Shown: piece by piece, positions 57,577-64,000 of the stretch
Layout: each line of letters begins with the position of its first letter
Numbering within the stretch: the first letter of the stretch is position 1
Source: Anoplolepis gracilipes
Taxonomy: Eukaryota; Arthropoda; Insecta; Hymenoptera; Formicidae
Assembly: GCF_047496725.1 (NCBI RefSeq)
Contig: NC_132970.1
Coordinates: 22,904,001-22,968,000 of the forward strand
Length of the DNA stretch: 64,000 nt
Direction of reading: 5' to 3'
Translations under genes and position numbers: made by a program
Notes under the pieces: model-generated
Database searches by the model: none
What the model was told of the DNA's origin: nothing
What the model saw: the letters and a program-made list of their open reading frames with translations, nothing else

Positions 57577-60500
57577 TCTCGACCATAGTCCGGGCGTGGT
57601 GCGGCGGACCCTGTCCGCCAGATCCTCCGTGATGAATCCACGAATTAACCCATGCCGCATAGCTTATCTATCACAGCCGTTGCACCCGCATTATGCAACA
57701 TCGCGCGCGCTGTGCCTCATTTTTCTTTCCCCCCATCCGTTACTTCGCTTAAGGCATCGTTGCCGTAACATTAATATGCGCGCCACCGCTTAAATTCATT
57801 TAAACATTTTTCTTTTCTTTTCATCTTATTTTCGAACGATAGTCGGATCGACTATCGTCGTTTGAGAAATATAATTTTAATTTACTAAATATATTTTTGA
57901 TAAAATAAATCGATACTATTTGGATTTTATTCGCACAACTTTTGTAAATCTTTGGAAAAAATACTCGAGGAAGGAACAAAGTTTTTTTTACATACATACT
58001 TATATACATGATTCTCCCTTTATGCATTGCAACTGATGCATAATTCGCGCTGCAACAAGGCGCGTCGCGGTTTCATTGCGTAGATAGGGCCAGACAGTCG
58101 ATTGAAGGGTAAAGGAGTATCCGGGAGAGAAACAATCGAGCTGTAATTACGGACTTAAAGGTGATAAATCGACACACGGATGAAGTCGGACGATTATAAG
58201 CTCGGATCATAAATTTGCTTAACGATAACGTGCCGTGATAATAGGATACCTCTTCGCGATCCCCCTCTCGCCACCCCGTCTGATTTCCACTTGGGACGGG
58301 CGTAATGAATTTAAACTATTGCAAACTCTCTTTGTGCGTGCGTGTATATGTGTGTATGTGTGAGAGAGATATGTCTTGTCGCGCCTTTTTGCTCGCTCGC
58401 TCTTTAAATGGGCGGCAAGAATGCAACAGTGGCCCTATATTAACATTACGAGCATGTTTTTATTTGATATCTAATTAGATTATCTCGTGAATTCTAATTT
58501 ACATGTAGATAATACATATTACTGAAGTCTAGAGAAATTATATGCTACGTATTATATTCATAATTACATTAAATATACGAGATATTTTTTAAACCTAATT
58601 TTATATTGCATTATTCTAATGTAACATACATTTTTATGTCAGCACTATTTTTTTTTTTTTTAACGAGGAATTACAAGTTATCTCTATGAAAATAATAATC
58701 TTTTTATTCTTATATATTTAAAGAATTTTTAAATCATAAATCTTGACAAGAATCAATGTCAGATTTGTCATCAAAATAACAATATCCTCGGAATTTTCTT
58801 CAGTTTTATTTTCCGCGTTTCCTACATCTATCGTTTAAATTCTCGAAGTGCGCTCGTGACGAGAGTAAAATTGAGTTTCCCGTGAACGCAATCTTTTATA
58901 AATCATGATATGACCGCGAGGGAGATAATCTTAGGATTCCCGAAGACGAGAGCCTGTTCGGTCCAAGAGGGATTAAAAGTATCAACGCTTGCTGGCATCG
59001 AAATCTAAACTGGCACGACGATGAATTGAGTTCGATGGACTGGTTCACTGCGATGTCTCGTATTTCCAAGCTGAAGATCGAGCCTTCAAAGGGATTTCTT
59101 TTTCGGGTGGAGCATTAAAACTTGGGATGGCGTGACTTGGGATCACGTAGGCAGTTTGTACGTAACATTTGACGTTTTCATTTGATTTATTGTCCAAAGC
59201 GATATAGAAACGAAATGGAAAAAGTACTGACAAATCAAAACTCACATATATACGTTATCCTATTACAATAAAAAAAAAAAAAACAAATTAAAAATAAATA
59301 ATAATAAATAATTTGTGACAAGGTTTTTTTTATAAAAGAGACATGAAAATAATAAATAATATTATGTCTAACGCACAATTGTAACTTGAAGTGTCAAAGT
59401 ACTATCTTTATATATTTACTTAATGATTTTTATTTATTTCTAAAAATACGGAAGCCAGATGCAGGGCGGTTTTAACACGTGTAAAAATTTCTAACGCAGC
59501 TATTAAATTGAATGTTTTTATTCTAATACTTTTTTTCTGGCTTCACAAAGACTTTTCCGCTATGGAATCAATGTTATTCCAAGAATTCAGTAATACGACC
59601 ACAGATATAAATGATGCTGTGTTGCGTTTTACGAGCTTGAGAGAGGAGAGAAAAGGTAGAATGGAGAAAAGCTTTTAAACTCCATTCTGTCGAACTGGAA
59701 TGTCTCTCTTTCTTTCATTTTTTTTCTCTATCGTTATCCGAAAGGACGTTACAAAACGTATCTCCATGACACGCGGCAGTCGAGAGGCAAGGCAAAATGC
59801 ACGCTCTTGATGTCACTAGAAGAACCTATAAAAATTATCGTAAAATTCGTTGTATACTTTATGCTCTTCCCTCACGCGTGAGTTGATTTTAGGCCGTAGA
59901 GACTCCGGGATCTTTGTCGAAAAAAGATTTTATCTTTCGAAAATATCTACGCGATGGCATATGTGGGCGTAAATTTCGTTTATGTCTTTTTAATTTTTTT
60001 TTTTTTTATAAATCGAAACTCTCTTGCATACGGTCTAGTTCGAGAGACGATAAAGATTATTTGGAGGAAATTGTGAACTGCAGTGTCTACGATAAATAAA
60101 GTATGAGAAAGGAAATGATGATAATGATACTAATTTATAAATAATAGACTTTCGACAGTAGAAAGTATTCAAAAAATAAGAAATTTGAGACTTGTCTAAA
60201 AACAATTGAATCACATTGCTTTATGTGAAAAATATTTACTAACGAGATTATATAATATACACATATCATTATCATTATGCTTAAGAATCTTTGTCAGCTA
60301 CGATGTACGTATGTGCTATTGTATATCTAAACAATTAGATCTACGATAAGCAACGTAACGATGCTAGTATTTAAAAACCTAGAAAAATGATTTGCATGTG
60401 AATGCCCGACTCATTGTATGTTGCATAAAATAAGGAGAATACCCGGAAGCCGAGAGATATAATTAATTTACATTTAGAAATCGATAATAGCCGCGTGAAA

Positions 60501-60600
60501 TAAATGGTTGTCGGTAACAACTGTTTAAACACTTCACATATGTAGATGGAATGGATGGGAAAATCGTTGATTTTTCCGACTTGTACGGTACTCACCTTCC
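57577..60600. other. Non-coding spacer
   Basis: CpG-rich to about 57,790, then AT-rich with a CpG-moderate patch at about 58,020-58,400 and 58,840-59,050. An A-rich run lies at 59,270-59,283. No exon, RNA gene or transposon end seen. Confidence 0.5.
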
Positions 60601-63150
60601 ACTAGGTGGCCACATATAAAGCAGCAGTCTCTCAGAGGTTCTCTCTTCGATTTATAAATAAAGCAAATTTGCCAAGTTGAAAAATTTATTCCTGCTATTA
60701 AAAACGATACTCAAAGATTACAGAATGGATTTAGGTTTTTAAGAGTTTTCAAATGTTTATTATATTTCTCAAAAAATAAAAAATAAATAAAATAATCTTG
60801 GAAGATGCTCTGATTTGGTTTCTTAAACGCATAAATTAAACTCATATTAATTGCCGCGATTGCGTTGAATTGTAACAAAATTATTAGTTTATTTTTATTC
60901 TTGTTCGCGATAAGCGAAATAATTTCTGCGGTCAGTAAATTTCACTTTAGCGAAACGCTACGTTGCACATATTCCATTGCATTCGCGGACATTGCGACGA
61001 CGTGTGTAACTGACCCGATTAAAGACATCGCTAATTACGCCGCGCATACATAAACGTATATGTACTTTAAGCTTTAACGGTGATCTGTCGATTGCTGGCG
61101 GTGTTACGTTCCGTTATGCGCTCGCGGAATGCAACAAAAACGGGCAATGCGGATTTCGCGAGCGGCTGCATCGCCCGCGAGCGAATTGACGAACCGTTGT
61201 GGTTGAGAACCGTGAAAGGGCGCTCAAGAACAAACCGACCACTGTGATTTGGGCCTGTTTGCTCACATGGCTCCAGCAAATATTTACTCCAGTATCGCAA
61301 AGCTATTAAATACGAAACCTTTAAATCGATACAGCTGATGGGCGACTAATTTATATTTGTTTCCAGTTATAACATTTATGATTTATTCACGCCATTTACA
61401 TATATATTATTTTCTCACATTGTTCGCTATATATTACATCATTGCATATATGTATCATACCTAAAAAAGAAAAATTAATAGCATAGAAATATATAATAAT
61501 GTAAGACTAAATACTAAAATTTTAAAATTATTTTGAATAAAAAAATGTAATGGCGTATTAAAAAAATTAATTGAAAACATTTTTATCAGTTTTCTATTGT
61601 TTGTAACATATATTATTTATATGTTGCACACATTTTACGTACATAGAGTTTTGCTCATTTTAAATGTTATTTTATATAGAAATATAAAATTATCGATTTG
61701 TAATATATTATACGTTAATATATACAAATAAATGTCAACTAAAAACTCAGTTATTAAAAAATTTGAAGAAATATATGAAAAAAAAATATTTCATCAAGAT
61801 AATGTGTATATTTCAAAATTCCAATCGGATGAATGAAGAAGCACGGTCTGTGTCCGGATTAGAAATGAGAACCCACGTAGGGCTGACTCGAGCAGAGAAA
61901 AGTCTCGAAAGGTCCAATCGAGTAAGAGCTCATTCCTCCTCGAGCTCGCCTCTTTACCAGATGTCGCAAGCACAGTCAGGCATCTAAAAAGTCAGTGTGA
62001 TTCTGGCGTACGTCGCGATAAGTGGCTGATAAATCTCGACCGGTGCTATAGAGCGTATATAAACGCGATTTTTCGTTAACTCTTCCTCTTCCCTCCTTCC
62101 CCCTTCTATCTCTGCGTTCCATGCGTGCGTGCGCGCGCGCGCGCGCGTACATGTGCGTACGTGTTACTCACACGCGCGTGATGAAAATGTGCATCACGAC
62201 CGTAACAGTCAAGGTGATTATTTAGCTACCGATCTTATCGGCTCTTTACAGCCGACGTCGGGCCGGAGAATGCCTACGGGTCTTATTTATTGAAATCCCC
62301 GACGTGTGTTACACACATCGCGAAGTGATTTTCGCGCGGGTAACGTTTAACGAAAGGATGCGCAGAATCGTCTATATCCACTCGGCCACGAAGTAGTGAC
62401 TAACTAACGAGCGCTTCGGATCATTTCGTATACATATGACGAAAGTCTCGAATCTCTTTAAAGCGAAGAAGTTTGGAAAATATTTCAAGAATTTAAATCA
62501 TTTTGACAACTTTAAAGTACTCTTATACAAGTCTTAAGAATGTTGAAGTTTTCAAAAAATTTCGTTGGCTCTTCTTTATTAAATATTCAAAGAGCTTCTT
62601 GTATGGATGCATTAGTTCCTATATAAAAGATATAAAAGAAAAATCAAATATATGGATTTATTCTGTCAAACGACATATACTGATTGTGAGAAAATTATAA
62701 CACAAATATAGAGAGCTTAAAAATAATATTCTATATAATACTGAAAAAGAATGATAAAATAAAATAGGAAATGTGAGAGTAAATTTAAAAATGATAGATG
62801 ATATGATTGTAGTAGTTATTACTGAAAATGTAATACGCGACGAAGAGTTTAAGATTATGTGATAATAACGTTTGACTTTTTATCTTATCATTCAAGGAAA
62901 ATCTATCATATAGACCTCTAGTTATCGAACAGAGTAGTGTTCCTTCAAAGTTTCTTGTGCGCAAGATTCTTTTCTTTTTATAAATGTTTTATAATAGATC
63001 TGAAGTATCGGCAATTTACTAGTCCTTTTGTGATGTTAAGTAACGCTAGAAGCGAAACTCGTTAAACTTTACACGTATACTTACTCAAGTTGGATTTTAC
63101 GAAAAATGTTGAGGATAATTTTGGTATGCAGATAGTCATAATTTAGACAT
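60601..63150. other. Non-coding spacer upstream of the second ratchet-site candidate
   Basis: CpG-rich patches occur at 61,070-61,300 and 62,000-62,420, the second with a (GC)n run at 62,129-62,147 flanked by alternating purine-pyrimidine sequence. The rest is AT-rich. Nothing gene-like recognised. Confidence 0.5.
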
Positions 63151-63156
63151 CTATTT

Positions 63157-63272
63157 CATTAATCAATAATCGAATAAAAATAATGTGAGTTTTGTTTTTT
63201 TTGTTGCAGGTAAGCTGCTGTTGTATCTATATTTCTTGGTCTTTTATTAATTACGATCGTATGGTGGTAAGT
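63157..63272 (+). other. Candidate recursive-splice (ratchet) site with 57-nt RS-exon
   Basis: The tract TTTTGTTTTTTTTGTTGCAG ends with its AG at 63,208-63,209 and is followed directly by GTAAGC. A branch-point-like ATTAATC lies about 45 nt upstream. A second donor, GTAAGTAAAA, begins at 63,267, defining a 57-nt RS-exon (63,210-63,266). The acceptor tract is stronger than at 29,241. Read in its first frame, the 57 nt are open (19 codons, VSCCCIYISWS then FINYDRMV). In the other frames they meet TAA. A normal 57-nt cassette exon is therefore a live alternative. No transcript evidence is available. Confidence 0.65.
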
Positions 63273-64000
63273 AAAAAAGTAAAACCTTGATATAAAGAAT
63301 TATTGATAACAGTCAAAGAAACGAAAAAAATCTCAAGAGAAAAGCGCGTTTATATAAATATTTATTTGAAAAAATATTATTCGTTATTGCTTTATTTATA
63401 AACATGCATAAATTATATTTTTTACACTATTATTAATCTTGATTTGAAAAGATCTCTGAAGAATTATGATTATATTTAAAATTATAATCCCGGCTTTTTT
63501 AAATGTACATTTTTTAACTGTAAATCCTAAAAATAGAAGAAATAGTTAATTTTTTGAAACATACAATTCATCGATGTGTGGTAAAATATTTGACTTTCAT
63601 TCGGCGTAGTACACTAATTATACTGAGCTAATTTTCTACTTATTAGACATGTTTACATGATTTAAAAAAAAAACCGTATTTATTAAAGATTCAGAAAGGT
63701 ATGTTTGTCCATCGCTAGTGAGTGGAAAATTGAACTAAACTTTGCGTGCTCGCAATTGCACGAAATTATGAGAAACAATCAATTTTGTTTTCAAAAGTTA
63801 TCTTTCCGCTATAGAACTCTTGCATTTCGAGAACATAATACAAATAGAATTTTCCAATCGATCATTACTTTATCATTGTAAAGCAAATCATTGTCACGTT
63901 CGGGAAAGATTGACAATTGATGTGAGTAGGCAAAAAAATAACACTCTCGCATGTGTCAAGTCAGCTATTCGCGAGAATCGATCGTCATTATTCTGGCGAA
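63273..64000. other. AT-rich non-coding end of the window
   Basis: No repeat boundary, splice pair or open frame of note. Confidence 0.5.

Overview
The window reads as non-coding DNA from an insect genome, most likely a hymenopteran and possibly an ant. It is AT-rich, with long homopolymer and dinucleotide runs and repeated short blocks of unusually CpG-rich sequence. It also holds TA-flanked inverted-repeat transposons and a mariner remnant. The species assignment is inference from composition and repeat content. I found no host protein-coding exon, rRNA, tRNA or CRISPR array that I can defend. The open reading frames present are short, low-complexity or inside transposons.

The best functional signal is a pair of recursive-splice (ratchet) site candidates on the + strand, near 29,242 and 63,210. 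Each has a pyrimidine-rich 3' splice site ending in CAG, immediately followed by GTAAGC, and a second strong GTAAGT donor 40 or 57 nt further on. This is the layout of recursive-splice exons in very long introns. If correct, much or all of the window is the interior of one giant intron transcribed left to right.

Layout. 0-0.45 kb: end of a 127-bp tandem array. 0.45-31 kb: AT-rich spacer broken by CpG-rich blocks and seven copies of one 0.53-0.57 kb TA-flanked inverted-repeat element (2.1, 5.6, 11.0, 14.7, 23.1, 25.1 and 30.2 kb). The first ratchet candidate is at 29.2 kb, and a lone consensus 3' splice site lies at 27.9 kb. 32.3-33.0 kb: a tandem triplication with (A)29-30 runs at its junctions. 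40.3-41.1 kb: an internally deleted mariner with frameshifted transposase remnants. 42.9-43.4 kb: another TA-flanked element. 46.2-47.0 kb: a 242-bp tandem duplication whose second copy carries a 349-bp CAGGG-ended element with a 6-bp target duplication. 48.6-49.8 kb: a long inverted repeat enclosing the eighth copy of the main element, followed at 49.9-50.0 kb by a compact hairpin. 52.0-52.3 kb: a fold-back element with GGGTGTCCC ends. 52.8-53.4 kb: a 333-bp tandem duplication. 54.0-55.0 kb: a 997-bp CAGGG-ended element with a 6-bp target duplication and a possible coding remnant. 56.0-57.6 kb: a short conserved module repeated three times around a 225-bp duplication. 57.6-64 kb: mostly unique sequence, with the second ratchet candidate at 63.2 kb.

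There are no pathways or operons to describe. The window's biology, as far as it can be read, is splicing of a very long transcript and turnover of DNA transposons.
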